This document shows positions 54,593 to 64,000 of a stretch of 64,000 nucleotides of DNA, piece after piece (position 1 is the stretch's first letter; every line of letters begins with the position of its first letter). Under the pieces are notes generated by a model. That model had not been told where the DNA came from. It ran no database searches and saw only the letters and a program-made list of their open reading frames with translations. The DNA lies in contig CABZFH010000001.1 of assembly GCA_902524895.1 (NCBI GenBank), positions 62,001 to 126,000 of the forward strand. Reading direction: 5' to 3'. Made by a program: the position numbers and the translations under genes. The stretch is from an uncultured Alphaproteobacteria bacterium (lineage in GTDB: Bacteria > Pseudomonadota > Alphaproteobacteria > Methylaequorales > Methylaequoraceae).

Positions 54593-54910
54593 TTATTTTG
54601 TTGTTTCAGGTTTTTCTTCTGAAGTAGGAGAGGTGATATCTGTTTTTATGCTTATATTTTGAGCAGAAACTTTATCTAAGCTCCCATTTGATTTTGTTAA
54701 ATCAATTTTTTTTGTTTTTGACATATTTTTGCCAGTGAAATGAGAAGTTTTGGTAGCTTTTTTGTCACTTTTTTGAAGTCGAGCTTTTAACTTTCTATTG
54801 TTACTTTTTAATTTTTTAATAACTTTTTTAGGTTTATTAAGTTTAGATTCTAATTTCTTATTAACCTTTTTTAATTTACTAACGTTTTTATTAGGTTTCT
54901 TAAATTGCAT
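54593..54910 (-). CDS. Lys-rich hypothetical protein (uncertain)
   Basis: 105 aa if started at the ATG at 54910. The first half is a Lys/Leu/Asn heptad-like stretch (KKVNKKLESKL, KKVIKKLKSNNRKLKARLQ), suggesting a basic coiled coil; the second half is Ser/Thr/Lys-rich and probably disordered. No ribosome-binding site is visible. The ATG overlaps the ATG of the divergent XRE gene in CATG. It may be a real nucleic-acid-binding protein or a chance frame in A-rich DNA. Confidence 0.35.
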   Translation of the reverse strand: MQFKKPNKNVSKLKKVNKKLESKLNKPKKVIKKLKSNNRKLKARLQKSDKKATKTSHFTGKNMSKTKKIDLTKSNGSLDKVSAQNISIKTDITSPTSEEKPETTK

Positions 54911-55121
54911 GGAAAAAGAACAGTTCAAAAAATGGAGAAAAAAGAATGGGTTTTCTCAAGCAGAGGCTGCTAATATACTTGGCCTAAAAAGAAGAATGAT
55001 TCAGTATTATGAGAAGGGTAAAAAAGGAGAAAAAAATATACAAATACCAAAATATATAAAATTAGCATGTGAAGCGATAGAACTTAGGAAAAAGTTAAAA
55101 AAAAAACTGGATAAGCGTTAA
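54909..55121 (+). CDS. Small XRE-type helix-turn-helix protein
   Basis: 70 aa. [32 protein letters not shown] is a clear lambda-repressor-like HTH (residues 5-36), followed by a basic helical tail. The frame is open far upstream, but that part is a hydrophobic artefact antisense to the Lys-rich ORF, so MEKEQF was taken as the start. The ribosome-binding site is poor. Single-domain regulators like this often bind a nearby palindrome; the TTACGTAA hairpin 330 bases away is a candidate. Confidence 0.75.
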   Translation: MEKEQFKKWRKKNGFSQAEAANILGLKRRMIQYYEKGKKGEKNIQIPKYIKLACEAIELRKKLKKKLDKR

Positions 55122-55131
55122 TTTTTGTCTA

Positions 55132-55221
55132 TGGCGGAGAGAGAGGGATTCGAACCCTCGAAACAGTTTCCTGTTTACACGCTTTCCAAGCGTGCGCCTT
55201 CAGCCACTCGGCCACCTCTCC
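55132..55221 (-). tRNA. tRNA-Ser (anticodon GGA)
   Basis: 90 bases with encoded CCA. Acceptor GGAGAGG pairs with TCTCTCC (one G-U); anticodon loop TTGGAAA gives GGA; a long variable arm (AAACAGGAAACTGTTT) and TTCGAAT T loop are typical of class II tRNA-Ser. The 269 bases from here to the MarC start are AT-rich, with no other feature I can support. Confidence 0.96.
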
Positions 55222-55490
55222 TAGGCAAAATGTTTATCTAAAAAATATTTTCAAAGCCTCATTGATTTTCACTAAGCGAAAAATAATAAAACATTGTTTA
55301 ATACATTTTTAACTAGCACGCTATTAATAATTAGAAAAAAATTAAAAATAACATTTACTTCTAACACTTCTTAAAAGTTAAAAAAATATTTTTATAAAAA
55401 TCTTAAATTTTCGGTTTTTACTTGATGATCTTTCTAGCTTTATGGTAGTTGATAACAAAATATTCAATTTATTCAGATGTAATAGAGTTT

Positions 55491-56114
55491 ATGCATGAGC
55501 TTTTTCTTCAAAATTTTGTAAAACTATTTGTAGCTATTGATCCGATTGCCTTAATTCCAATTTTCGCTTCTCTTTCGTCAAAAATTCCAATTGATAAAAT
55601 TCTTAAACTTGGAAGTATAATGTTTTTGATATCACTTTTTTTATTGATTTTTTTTGTGGTATTTGGAAATGCATTATTAGATATTATTGGTATTTCAATC
55701 GCATCATTTCAAATTGCTGGAGGTATTTTTCTTTTTATAATTGCTTTTGAAATGCTATTTGAAAAAAGATCAAAAAGAAAAGAAAAACTAGTGGATAAAA
55801 AAATTAATGAAGATTTTTTGATTGCGTTTATAATTTTTCCAATCACAATTCCTTTAATTATTGGCCCATCTGCCATAACATTATCGATTCTTATTTCAGA
55901 AAACTTTTCTTTTAATTTTTTAAATTTATATACAAAAATTTTGCCGATTTTTATTGTTATCACTTTCACAGTACTTATTTTTATCACTTCAAAAATTACA
56001 GCTTCAATTTTAGGAAAATTTCCAGTTCTAATTTTACAAAAAATCTTTGGAATAATTCTTGGTTCTTTGGCCATTGAATTTGTTTTAAATGGAATTAGAC
56101 TCAGTGAATTATAA
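55491..56114 (+). CDS. MarC family integral membrane protein
   Basis: 207 aa, six hydrophobic segments. FVAIDPIALIPIFASLS (about 12-28), ISIASFQIAGGIFLFIIAFEMLF and FPITIPLIIGPSAITLSILI are family hallmarks. Function unknown; earlier links to antibiotic resistance were not upheld for E. coli MarC. ATG 55491 was chosen over an in-frame TTG 14 codons upstream because the conserved region begins right after it. Convergent with lepA. Confidence 0.88.
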   Translation: MHELFLQNFVKLFVAIDPIALIPIFASLSSKIPIDKILKLGSIMFLISLFLLIFFVVFGNALLDIIGISIASFQIAGGIFLFIIAFEMLFEKRSKRKEKLVDKKINEDFLIAFIIFPITIPLIIGPSAITLSILISENFSFNFLNLYTKILPIFIVITFTVLIFITSKITASILGKFPVLILQKIFGIILGSLAIEFVLNGIRLSEL

Positions 56115-56124
56115 ATTTTTGTAA

Positions 56125-57921
56125 CTAATCATTAGTCTTAAGTACATTTATGAATGCTGATTGTGGTATTTCAACTTTTCCGAACTGTCTCATCCTTTTC
56201 TTTCCTTTTTTTTGTTTATCTAGTAATTTATTTTTCCTTGTAACATCCCCCCCATAAAGTTTGGCGGTAACGTCTTTTCTAAAACTACTTATCGTTTCTC
56301 TAGCAATAATTTTACCCCCAATTGCTGCTTGTAAGGGTATCTTAAATTGCTGTCTAGGAATTAAGTTTTTTAACTTTTCACAAAATACTTTTCCTCTTCC
56401 AGCAGCACTTTCCTTATGACATATGAATGATAGTGCATCAACAGACTCGTTATTTACTAATATTTGAACCTTTACTAAATCGTTTTCACGATTTTTTTCA
56501 AACTCGTAATCAAAACTTGCATATCCACTTGTTATTGATTTTAGCTTATCATAAAAATCAAAAACTACTTCTGCTAGTGGAAGAGAAAAAACCAACATCG
56601 CTCTATTCCCTACATATGTAAGATTTTTCTGAACTCCCCTCCTTTCATTGCATAGCTTCATTACAGCACCTAAATATTGATCTGGTAACAAGATTGTTGC
56701 ACTTATGAATGGTTCACTTATGTTTTTAATATGGGATATATCTGGCAAGTTAGACGGATTATCAACATCAATAATTTCTCCATTTGTTTTTTCAATCTCA
56801 TAAACCACCGAAGGTGATGTTGTCATCAAATTTATATTAAACTCTCTACTTAATCTTTCTTGTATTATCTCTAAATGTAGAAGTCCTAAAAATCCACATC
56901 TAAAACCTAAACCTAAGGCCGCAGATGTCTCTGGTTCAAAAGAAAAACTTGCATCGTTCAAGCGCAGCTTACCTAAACTGTCTTTTAAAACATCATAATC
57001 ATCTGCATCAATTGGATATAATCCACAAAACACAACTGGTATACTTGGTTTAAACCCTGGTAATGATTTTTCAGCAGGTTTTAAATCATCAGTTATTGTG
57101 TCACCAACCTTACAATCTGAAACATGTCTTATGCCAGCAGTAAAAAAACCAATTTCTCCAACTTGTAATTCATCTACGTAATTGATTTTCGGTGTAAAAA
57201 AACCACATTTTTCTACTGAATAACTTGCCTGTGTGCCCATCATTCTGATTTTCATACCTTTTTTTAAAGTTCCTGATTTAATCCTTACTAATATAATCAC
57301 TCCTAAAAAAGCGTCATACCAGCTATCAATAAGAAGAGCTACTAAGGAAGAGGAATCAAGCAAACAAGGAGCTGGAAGTTTTAAAATTATATCTTCAAGT
57401 ACTTTTTCAATTCCTTGACCTGTTTTTGCTGAAACTTCTATCGCTTGTGATGCGTCAATACCAATGACATCCTCAATTTGCTTTTTAACTCTTTCAGGTT
57501 CAGCTGATGGTAAATCAATCTTATTTAAAATAGGAATTATTTCATGATTATTATCTATTGCTTGATAAACGTTTGCTAATGTCTGAGCTTCAACCCCCTG
57601 ACTAGCATCAACAACCAACAATGAACCCTCACATGCAGCAAGAGAACGGCTTACCTCATATGAAAAATCAACGTGACCAGGGGTATCCATGAGATTAAAA
57701 TTATAAATCAAATTATCTTTAAATTTATATTGTAAATAAACTGTTTGAGCTTTAATAGTAATTCCTCTTTCCCTTTCAATGTCCATAGAATCTAAAACCT
57801 GTTGTTTCATTTCTCTTTCAGATAAGCCACCACAGGTTTGAATAATTCTATCAGCTAGAGTAGACTTGCCATGGTCAATGTGTGCAATAATTGAAAAATT
57901 TCTAATTTTTTCGATCGTCAT
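56125..57921 (-). CDS. lepA: Elongation factor 4 (LepA)
   Basis: 598 aa translational GTPase. G1 AHIDHGKST (about 13-21), G3 DTPGHVDF, G4 NKID are intact, followed by the EF-G-like domains and the LepA-specific C-terminus ([36 protein letters not shown]). Helps ribosomes under ionic or cold stress. Last gene of the minus-strand translation block, one base after pheT. Confidence 0.97.
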   Translation of the reverse strand: MTIEKIRNFSIIAHIDHGKSTLADRIIQTCGGLSEREMKQQVLDSMDIERERGITIKAQTVYLQYKFKDNLIYNFNLMDTPGHVDFSYEVSRSLAACEGSLLVVDASQGVEAQTLANVYQAIDNNHEIIPILNKIDLPSAEPERVKKQIEDVIGIDASQAIEVSAKTGQGIEKVLEDIILKLPAPCLLDSSSLVALLIDSWYDAFLGVIILVRIKSGTLKKGMKIRMMGTQASYSVEKCGFFTPKINYVDELQVGEIGFFTAGIRHVSDCKVGDTITDDLKPAEKSLPGFKPSIPVVFCGLYPIDADDYDVLKDSLGKLRLNDASFSFEPETSAALGLGFRCGFLGLLHLEIIQERLSREFNINLMTTSPSVVYEIEKTNGEIIDVDNPSNLPDISHIKNISEPFISATILLPDQYLGAVMKLCNERRGVQKNLTYVGNRAMLVFSLPLAEVVFDFYDKLKSITSGYASFDYEFEKNRENDLVKVQILVNNESVDALSFICHKESAAGRGKVFCEKLKNLIPRQQFKIPLQAAIGGKIIARETISSFRKDVTAKLYGGDVTRKNKLLDKQKKGKKRMRQFGKVEIPQSAFINVLKTND

Positions 57922-57922
57922 A

Positions 57923-60331
57923 TTAGGCTCTTAGTTTAGCATTACACTGATTTTCTATATTATTGATGATCTTCGATGAGATTAAATCAATCTCATCATC
58001 TGTGAGTGTTTTTTCTTTTGATTGTATGATCACCTCAACCGCCAGTGCTTTTTTATTTTTTCCTATTTCCTCACCACTAAAGAAATCGAAAATTTTAATA
58101 CTTTTTATTAATTCTTTATCTATTTTTTTAATTATGTTAGTAATTTCACTCGAAAGTATTTCTGAATCTAAAATAAAAGAAAAATCCCTTGTTATTGCTT
58201 GATATTGTGAAACTTCTAAATCAGGTCTGGAGATTTTTTTTCTTTTAACAAAACTCATTATATTATCAAAATTTAATTCAAACCCTACTAAGTTGGAGGC
58301 AATATCAAACTGATTGAGTAAATTTGGATGTAAAACCCCAAAGAATCCGATTAATATATTTCCTATCTTCACTCTTCCACTTTTACGTGGATGAAAATGT
58401 TGAGGTATTTCTAAGTTATCAATAGTTATATTATTTTCGTCGAAATTACATACGCCCAAAACATTTAAAATATCAACTTTTATGTCATATAAATCTACCG
58501 ATCTTTTTTTTTGCAACCATTCCTTTTTTCCGCATTCTCCTGATCTTATACCAGATATCAACTCTGTTTGTTCTCCAGGAGAAAATCCATTGAATACTGG
58601 TCCAATTTCAAATATTGAAATATCTGAATATCCTCTATTAAAATTTTTTTTAAACGCACTTAAAAGATTTATTAATAAACTTTGTCTCATACACGAGAGT
58701 TCAGAACTTATCGGATTGTCAATTTTAATAATTTTTCCAAAAGATTTAAAAAAATTTGAACTTTTTTCGTCTACAAATGACCATGTTTTAAGTTCACACA
58801 TACCTGTTGAGACTAAAGTTCTACAAATCATTTTTTTATATTGTTGCGATAAAGAAGTAACTTTTTTATTTAGGCTGCTTACCAATGTCATTGGGGCGTC
58901 CTTGATATTTTCATATCCATATAATCTAGCTATTTCTTCAATTATATCTTCTTTTATATTCAAGTCGTTTCTCCATGAAGGAGGAGAAACTTTTAATTCG
59001 CTTTCCGAGATATCTAAATCGCACCCCAAAAGTATTAATTTTTCCTCAATAAATTTTGGATCAATCTTCAAGCCAATCAATTTTTCAAAATCAAAAAAAT
59101 TTAAGGTAATTATTTTTTCATTTATTTTAAGTTCTTTGTAACCAATAATTTGACTGAATTCTCCTCCACAAAATTTTTTAACCATATCTGAAGCGTAATG
59201 AATTCCGTCTATTGTTGAATATGGATCGATCCCTCTCTCAAAACGATACCTGGCATCACTATCAATTAGTAATTTCCTTCCTGTCCATGAAATTTTTGAT
59301 GGATTGAAATAAGCTGATTCAATTAAAATATTCTTCGTTTCAAAACTACATGCTGTTCTGTCTCCTCCCATAATGCCTGCTAAACTGATTACTCCTAAAT
59401 CATCACAAATTACAATCATTCCTTTTTCAAGTTTGTAAGTTACACCGTCGAGTCCTTTAAATGATTCATTATCTAAAGAATGTCTGATAACAATTTTTCC
59501 AACAATCTTGTCATAATCAAAAATATGTAAAGGTCTACATTGATCAAAAGTGATAAAATTTGTGATGTCTACCAACGGAGAAATTATTTTTATTCCACAA
59601 TTTTCAAACCTTTTTTCATATCCATTAAACAAACCATCATTTTTAACATTTCTTACTAACCTTAATAAAAATTGTGGGCAGTCTGAATTTTCAATATTAT
59701 TTACAATTGCGAAATTAGATTCAAAATCATTACTAATAAGGCATTTTTCTTTTAGTTTTAGTTTTCCAAGTCCTGCTGCAGCTAAATCGCGGGCTATGCC
59801 AAACACACCAGCACAGTCAGGTCTATTTGGTGTTATAGAAATCTCAAAAATTATCAACTCCTCATCGATGCACTCTGAAAAACTACTACCTATTTCTTGT
59901 CTATTATCTAACTCAATAATGCCATTTGAATCATTTCCAATTCCTAATTCTTGTTCAGAGCAAAGCATTCCAAAAGAATCAAGGTTTCTAATTTTTCCTT
60001 TTTTTATTTTTATTTTTTGCCCATTTTTTTGCATTGGTAATTCAGTCCCGATTGGAGCTATTACAGTCATTAATCCTTTTTTGGCATTAGACGCACCGCA
60101 AACTACTTGTAAAGTTTCTTTGCCATTATCAACCTTACAAACATTTAATCTGTCAGCCTCAGGATGTTTTTCAATATCTATAATTTTACAAACTAAAAAA
60201 CTATTCAACGATTCGTAAGGATTATTAACGGTTTCTACCTCTAGGCCGATGCTAGTTAATTTTTCAGATATTTCAGAAACTTTGCAATTCAAATCTAGAT
60301 GTTCTCTAAGCCATTTTAATGAAAATTTCAT
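57923..60331 (-). CDS. pheT: Phenylalanine-tRNA ligase beta subunit
   Basis: 802 aa, full length. The tRNA-binding OB domain (about 40-150: [16 protein letters not shown]), B3/B4 editing region (about 210-380, LAGIMGG), B5 (about 400-470) and the C-terminal anticodon-binding ferredoxin-like domain ([11 protein letters not shown] onward, about 708-802) can be followed in order. Forms the alpha2beta2 enzyme with PheS. One base separates it from both pheS and lepA. Confidence 0.96.
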   Translation of the reverse strand: MKFSLKWLREHLDLNCKVSEISEKLTSIGLEVETVNNPYESLNSFLVCKIIDIEKHPEADRLNVCKVDNGKETLQVVCGASNAKKGLMTVIAPIGTELPMQKNGQKIKIKKGKIRNLDSFGMLCSEQELGIGNDSNGIIELDNRQEIGSSFSECIDEELIIFEISITPNRPDCAGVFGIARDLAAAGLGKLKLKEKCLISNDFESNFAIVNNIENSDCPQFLLRLVRNVKNDGLFNGYEKRFENCGIKIISPLVDITNFITFDQCRPLHIFDYDKIVGKIVIRHSLDNESFKGLDGVTYKLEKGMIVICDDLGVISLAGIMGGDRTACSFETKNILIESAYFNPSKISWTGRKLLIDSDARYRFERGIDPYSTIDGIHYASDMVKKFCGGEFSQIIGYKELKINEKIITLNFFDFEKLIGLKIDPKFIEEKLILLGCDLDISESELKVSPPSWRNDLNIKEDIIEEIARLYGYENIKDAPMTLVSSLNKKVTSLSQQYKKMICRTLVSTGMCELKTWSFVDEKSSNFFKSFGKIIKIDNPISSELSCMRQSLLINLLSAFKKNFNRGYSDISIFEIGPVFNGFSPGEQTELISGIRSGECGKKEWLQKKRSVDLYDIKVDILNVLGVCNFDENNITIDNLEIPQHFHPRKSGRVKIGNILIGFFGVLHPNLLNQFDIASNLVGFELNFDNIMSFVKRKKISRPDLEVSQYQAITRDFSFILDSEILSSEITNIIKKIDKELIKSIKIFDFFSGEEIGKNKKALAVEVIIQSKEKTLTDDEIDLISSKIINNIENQCNAKLRA

Positions 60332-60332
60332 A

Positions 60333-61403
60333 TCATTCCCAATTTAAGTCGGGGTAATTAAAGAATGAGAATCCATAGTGATTTAACCATCTTAGGTCAT
60401 TATCAAAAAAGTCTCTTAAATCTGGCATACCATATTTAAGCATACATAATCTTTCAATTCCAACACCAAAAGCAAAACCAGAGGTTTCTTTATTTTCCAA
60501 ATTACATGCTTTAAATACATTTGGATGAACCATACCACACCCCAGAATTTCCATCCAGTCGTCACCTTCGCCCAAATAAATTTTATTATTTTTCCTAAAA
60601 CAATTTATATCAACTTCTGCGGAGGGTTCTGTAAAAGGAAAAAAAGAGGGTCTAAACCTTAATTTTAAATCTTTTTTATTGAAAAAAATATGACAAAACT
60701 GGGTGATAAACCATTTTAAGTTGGAAAAACTTAAGTCTTTATCTACTATCAGACCTTCTACTTGATGAAACATAGGGGTATGCGTTATGTCAGAGTCACA
60801 TCTATATGTTCTTCCAGGTGCAAAAATTTTAATTGGTAAATTTGAGTCTTTTAGAGAACGTATCTGCACTGGTGATGTATGAGTTCTGAGAACATTTTTT
60901 TTGTCTTCCTTTGAACCTATATAAAAAGTGTCGTGCATTTCTCTTGCTGGATGATTCTCAGGAATATTTAAAGCTGTAAAATTGTGAAAATCATCTTCTA
61001 CATCTGGTCCTTCAACATATCTTAGACCCATAGAACCAAGAATAGCAACAATTTCTTCAATCGTTTGTGTAATTGGATGAACTCTTCCGAGATTTAATAT
61101 ATTTTGCCTAGTTGGCATTGTCGGATCTGAGAATTCAGCTTTTATCTTATTTTCGATTTCTTTTTTTCTTAAAAAATCCTTCCTCTCCAAAATAAGTTCT
61201 GAAAATTCACGTTTAAATAAATTTAATTGTTTACCAATTGTTTGTTTGCCTTCGGCATCTAAAGACGAAAGTTTTTTCATCTCATTATTTATTAATCCAT
61301 TTTTCCCGAAGTATTTAACTTTTATCTTCTCTAGACTTTCGATCGAATTAGATTTTAAGACTTCATTTTTAGCTGAAAAAATAACATCTCCGAAATCCGT
61401 CAT
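60333..61403 (-). CDS. pheS: Phenylalanine-tRNA ligase alpha subunit
   Basis: Catalytic class II synthetase subunit. N-terminal coiled coil, then motif 2 (FAPGRTYRCDSDITHTPMFHQVEGL) and motif 3 (GFAFGVGIERLCMLKYGMPDLRDFF). The E-G-P block GLRYVEGPDVEDDFHNF is intact. Start set at ATG 61403 (MTDFGD); a TTG five codons upstream would abut rplT. 356 aa. Confidence 0.96.
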   Translation of the reverse strand: MTDFGDVIFSAKNEVLKSNSIESLEKIKVKYFGKNGLINNEMKKLSSLDAEGKQTIGKQLNLFKREFSELILERKDFLRKKEIENKIKAEFSDPTMPTRQNILNLGRVHPITQTIEEIVAILGSMGLRYVEGPDVEDDFHNFTALNIPENHPAREMHDTFYIGSKEDKKNVLRTHTSPVQIRSLKDSNLPIKIFAPGRTYRCDSDITHTPMFHQVEGLIVDKDLSFSNLKWFITQFCHIFFNKKDLKLRFRPSFFPFTEPSAEVDINCFRKNNKIYLGEGDDWMEILGCGMVHPNVFKACNLENKETSGFAFGVGIERLCMLKYGMPDLRDFFDNDLRWLNHYGFSFFNYPDLNWE

Positions 61404-61418
61404 GAAACTTTTATTCAA

Positions 61419-61772
61419 TTATTTACTTGCTTGAATTTTATCAATAATATTTTTAAAAACTTTTGGCTCTCGAGCAGCAAGATCTGCTAATATTTTTCTG
61501 TTAAAATTAAGATTTAATTTTTTTAAACCATTCACGAAGCTTGAATATTTTAATCCATGCAAACGACAACCAGCATTTATTCTTTGTATCCACAAACTTT
61601 TGAATACTCTTTTTTTGACTTTTCTATCTCTATAAGCATATTGGGCTGATTTTTCAACGGCTTGGTTAGCCGCACGGAATGTATTTTTTCTTCTTCCATA
61701 AAAGCCCTTTGCTTGTTTAATAATTTTTTTGTGTCTTGACCTTGTTGTTACACCAGATTTAACTCTTGACAT
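61419..61772 (-). CDS. rplT: Ribosomal protein bL20
   Basis: 117 aa, standard L20: [29 protein letters not shown] at the start and [18 protein letters not shown] in the middle. Involved early in 50S assembly. Lies between rpmI (11 bases) and pheS. In other bacteria L20 represses this operon; I did not find a clear operator. Confidence 0.97.
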   Translation of the reverse strand: MSRVKSGVTTRSRHKKIIKQAKGFYGRRKNTFRAANQAVEKSAQYAYRDRKVKKRVFKSLWIQRINAGCRLHGLKYSSFVNGLKKLNLNFNRKILADLAAREPKVFKNIIDKIQASK

Positions 61773-61783
61773 TTTCTTACTCT

Positions 61784-61984
61784 TTAAATTTTGGTATTCA
61801 TATATTTTTTTACAATATTACCATCTTGCTTTGACATAATGATAGGACCTTTAGCATTTCTTTTCATCTTTTTTGATTTTTGTGATAAATTGTGTCTTTT
61901 GTTACTTGCATACATTACAACTTTTCCAGTTGAAGTAACTTTAAACCGCTTCTTAGTTCCACTTTTTGTTTTTAATTTAGGCAT
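61784..61984 (-). CDS. rpmI: Ribosomal protein bL35
   Basis: 66 aa beginning [17 protein letters not shown], the usual L35 start. The open frame extends three codons upstream (MKF), but the MPK ATG at 61984 was chosen by family convention. Very basic. Followed by rplT. Confidence 0.96.
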   Translation of the reverse strand: MPKLKTKSGTKKRFKVTSTGKVVMYASNKRHNLSQKSKKMKRNAKGPIIMSKQDGNIVKKYMNTKI

Positions 61985-62058
61985 AAATTTCAATATAAAT
62001 GTTGTTAGTTTTAACTTATAAAGATTTTTAATATCAAATCAAGAGAGATTTAATAAAA

Positions 62059-62586
62059 TCACTTAGGAGCTATGATCATGGTCATCTGCCTACCTTCTAA
62101 TTTTGGCACTTGCTCAATTTTCGCTAAAGATTCTATTTCTTTTTCAAGTTTTTGTAAAATTTCCATACCTTTTTGATGATATGCCATTTCTCTTCCTCTA
62201 AATCTAAGGGTAATTTTAACCTTGTCTCCTGAGCCTAGAAATCTTTGAATTGATTTAAGCTTTACGCCATAGTCATGGTCTTCAATTCCAGGTCTTAGCT
62301 TAACTTCTTTAACCTCAAAAGTTTTTTGTTTCTTCTTTGCTTCAGCTAATTTCTTTTGAAGTTGATATTTATATTTACCGTAGTCGATTATTTTACAAAC
62401 AGGTGGTTTTGCGTTCGGAGAAACTTCCACTAAGTCTAATCCTAATTCTGAGGCTTTTTTTAATGCATCTTCGATTTTCAGTACACCCAGCATCTCTCCA
62501 TTTTCAAGTACTACTCTCACCTCAGCCGAAGATATAGATTCGTTAATAGCCGGTCCACGATTATTGGTGCGGCTTACCTTATTCAT
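62059..62586 (-). CDS. infC: Translation initiation factor IF-3
   Basis: 175 aa: N-terminal domain (NEEI-like NESISSAEVRVVLENGEMLGV), Lys-rich linker (KKLAEAKKKQKTF) and C-terminal domain (EVKLRPGIEDHDYGVKLKSIQRFLGSGDKVKITLRFRGREM). Starts with ATG, unlike the autoregulated AUU start of enterobacteria, so initiation-codon feedback is not indicated. 69 bases separate it from thrS. Confidence 0.97.
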   Translation of the reverse strand: MNKVSRTNNRGPAINESISSAEVRVVLENGEMLGVLKIEDALKKASELGLDLVEVSPNAKPPVCKIIDYGKYKYQLQKKLAEAKKKQKTFEVKEVKLRPGIEDHDYGVKLKSIQRFLGSGDKVKITLRFRGREMAYHQKGMEILQKLEKEIESLAKIEQVPKLEGRQMTMIIAPK

Positions 62587-62655
62587 TTACCATCAATTTT
62601 ATTTACCTATGATTTTTTCATTTATGTAATTCCCATATTTTTTAAAACAAAGCCA

Positions 62656-64000
62656 TCAATTGCTCACATTTTCAGAAATACTGCAAGAGTTTTTTATTTT
62701 TTTTAAAAAATCCTTTAAATTTAATACTTGTTGATCTTTTTTTCCGAGTGTTCTTAGAGACACAGTTTGTGTGTCAATTTCTTTGTGACCTGCAACTACA
62801 ATATATGGAATTTTATTCACTGCATGTTCTCTGATTTTATAATTTATTTTTTCTTTTCTATCATCAATAATAGTTTCAATTCCTAGTAGTTTTAATTCAT
62901 CATTAATAAGTTTAATATAATCTAAACAATCATCATTAATATTAATAAGTACAACTTGAGTAGGCGCTAACCAATTAGGTAGTTTACCTGAAAAATTTTC
63001 AATTAAAATTCCTATAAATCTTTCAAATGAACCTAAGATTGCTCTATGAAGTATAACTGGTCTGTACTTTTGTCCATCTTCGCCTATGTAAGAAGCATCC
63101 AATCTTTCTGGTAAAACAAAATCAACCTGAAGAGTACCACACTGCCAATCTCTTCCAATTGCGTCTTTTAAGACAAATTCAAGTTTAGGGCCATAAAATG
63201 CTCCCTCTCCTTTGTTTAATTCATAAGAATATCCAGCCTGATTGATTGCTTCTCTTAATGCATTCTCAGCTTGATCCCAAACCGCATCTTCTCCTGCTCT
63301 GTTTTCTGGTCTATCGGCAAATTTGATTACCACCTCTTCAAAACCAAAATCCTTATAAACTTCCATTAGAAATTTACAGAATTTTTCTGTTTCTGAAACA
63401 ATTTGTTCTTTTGTACAAAAAATGTGCGCGTCATCTTGTGTAAATGCTCTCACTCTCATCAAACCATGTAAAGCTCCAGAAGGTTCATTTCTATGGCATG
63501 ATCCAAACTCCGCCATTCGAATTGGAAGATCTTTATAGCTTTTAATTCCTTGTCTAAAAATTTGAACATGACAAGGACAATTCATAGGCTTAATAGCTAA
63601 TGTTTTTTCCTCAGATTCACTAGTAAACATATATTCTCTAAATTTTTCCCAATGCCCGGATTTTTCCCACAATGACTTGTCTACCAGTTGAGGGGTGTTG
63701 ACCTCATGATAACCATTCTTTTCTAACTTTTTTCTCATGTAATTCAAAATTTTTCTATATATTTTCCAACCCTTTTTGTGCCAAAAAACTGATCCCACAG
63801 CATGCTCTTGAAAATGAAAAAGGTCCAACTCCTTACCAATTTTTCTATGATCTCTTTTCTCAGCTTCTTCAATCATCATTAGATATTTATTTAATTCATT
63901 TTCATTCTTCCAAGCAGTTCCATAAATTCTTTGCAGCATTTCATTTTTGGAATCACCTCTCCAATAAGCTCCTGAGAGTTTCGTTAATTTAAACGCTCCC
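62656..64000 (-). CDS. thrS: Threonine-tRNA ligase, C-terminal part
   Basis: Open through the window edge: in-frame codons upstream of the first visible ATG read [24 protein letters not shown], typical internal ThrS sequence, so the TGS and editing domains lie outside. About 448 residues are present: class II core with CPCHVQIF (zinc Cys), QDDAHIFC, motif 3 [17 protein letters not shown], and the anticodon-binding domain from about [10 protein letters not shown]. First gene of the translation block. Confidence 0.97.
   Translation of the reverse strand, partial: GAFKLTKLSGAYWRGDSKNEMLQRIYGTAWKNENELNKYLMMIEEAEKRDHRKIGKELDLFHFQEHAVGSVFWHKKGWKIYRKILNYMRKKLEKNGYHEVNTPQLVDKSLWEKSGHWEKFREYMFTSESEEKTLAIKPMNCPCHVQIFRQGIKSYKDLPIRMAEFGSCHRNEPSGALHGLMRVRAFTQDDAHIFCTKEQIVSETEKFCKFLMEVYKDFGFEEVVIKFADRPENRAGEDAVWDQAENALREAINQAGYSYELNKGEGAFYGPKLEFVLKDAIGRDWQCGTLQVDFVLPERLDASYIGEDGQKYRPVILHRAILGSFERFIGILIENFSGKLPNWLAPTQVVLININDDCLDYIKLINDELKLLGIETIIDDRKEKINYKIREHAVNKIPYIVVAGHKEIDTQTVSLRTLGKKDQQVLNLKDFLKKIKNSCSISENVSN

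Noticed and set aside
54798-54908. N-terminal hydrophobic extension of the XRE protein
   Set aside because: Leu/Phe-rich stretch is the complement of Lys-rich codons; the HTH protein is complete from 54909.
58482-59141. 219-codon plus-strand frame
   Set aside because: Antisense to pheT with Ser/Phe/Ile-rich content typical of reversed AT-rich coding DNA.
59550-60218. 222-codon plus-strand frame
   Set aside because: Fully antisense to pheT, hydrophobic low-complexity translation, no ribosome-binding site; a shadow of the real gene.
1-64000. Mobile elements, prophage, CRISPR, tRNA-linked attachment sites
   Set aside because: No transposase, integrase, phage gene, repeat-spacer array or duplicated tRNA end was seen; both tRNAs lie in ordinary contexts.

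Overview
The window is very AT-rich (about 30% GC by eye, not computed) and densely packed. Most neighbouring genes overlap by 1-11 bases or are separated by a few tens of bases. No mobile element, prophage or CRISPR array is visible. Gene order and content point to a streamlined, probably marine alphaproteobacterium: rpmH-rnpA-yidC-engB-argB-HAD-dapD-dapE, def-fmt-truA, SRP RNA-dnaX-ybaB-recR, argD-argF and kdsB-pheA are arranged as commonly seen in that class. Placing it in a named clade (for example AEGEAN-169, HIMB59 or SAR116 relatives) would be a guess.

Region 1-8691 is a PQQ / alcohol oxidation block. A truncated XoxJ/MoxJ-like periplasmic protein runs into convergent pqqABCDE. Upstream of pqqA on the same strand lie an unknown secreted protein, a cupredoxin-like protein without normal copper ligands, an ABC-2 type permease, its ATPase, a YVTN beta-propeller protein and a LivJ-type substrate-binding protein. 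This set matches the ABC cluster that accompanies PQQ-dependent alcohol dehydrogenases and that has been tied to lanthanide uptake in methylotrophs and pseudomonads (lut / ped clusters). It is the most distinctive biology in the window. The dehydrogenase itself must lie left of base 1.

Region 8785-24663 holds metZ-apaG-trkH; an arginine operon (ABC-2 permease, argD, argF, unknown exported protein); recX; a MscS channel; nrdA-nrdB behind a promoter with a NrdR-like palindrome; tRNA-Arg(ACG); a proline-rich lipoprotein with an OmpA-like end; panB-panC; and a secreted gamma-glutamyltransferase.

Region 24720-39795 is core housekeeping: rpmH, rnpA, yidC, engB, argB, a HAD nucleotidase, dapD, dapE, truA, fmt, def, rmuC, recR, ybaB, dnaX, 4.5S SRP RNA, pheA, kdsB and a HisN-like phosphatase. 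dnaX carries a nine-A run in the linker before the tau-specific domain.

Region 39799-56114 is more accessory: yejABEF (YejA has an unusual C-terminal membrane anchor), a leucyl aminopeptidase, NhaD, one TonB-dependent receptor, TerB-like, DUF2805 and CIA30 proteins, a cold shock protein, DUF445, an alpha/beta hydrolase whose lipoprotein signal peptide is split by a poly-T frameshift, a strong TTACGTAA hairpin, a tiny XRE regulator head-to-head with a Lys-rich ORF, tRNA-Ser(GGA) and MarC.

Region 56125-64000, all on the minus strand, is a translation block transcribed thrS (cut by the window edge), infC, rpmI, rplT, pheS, pheT, lepA.
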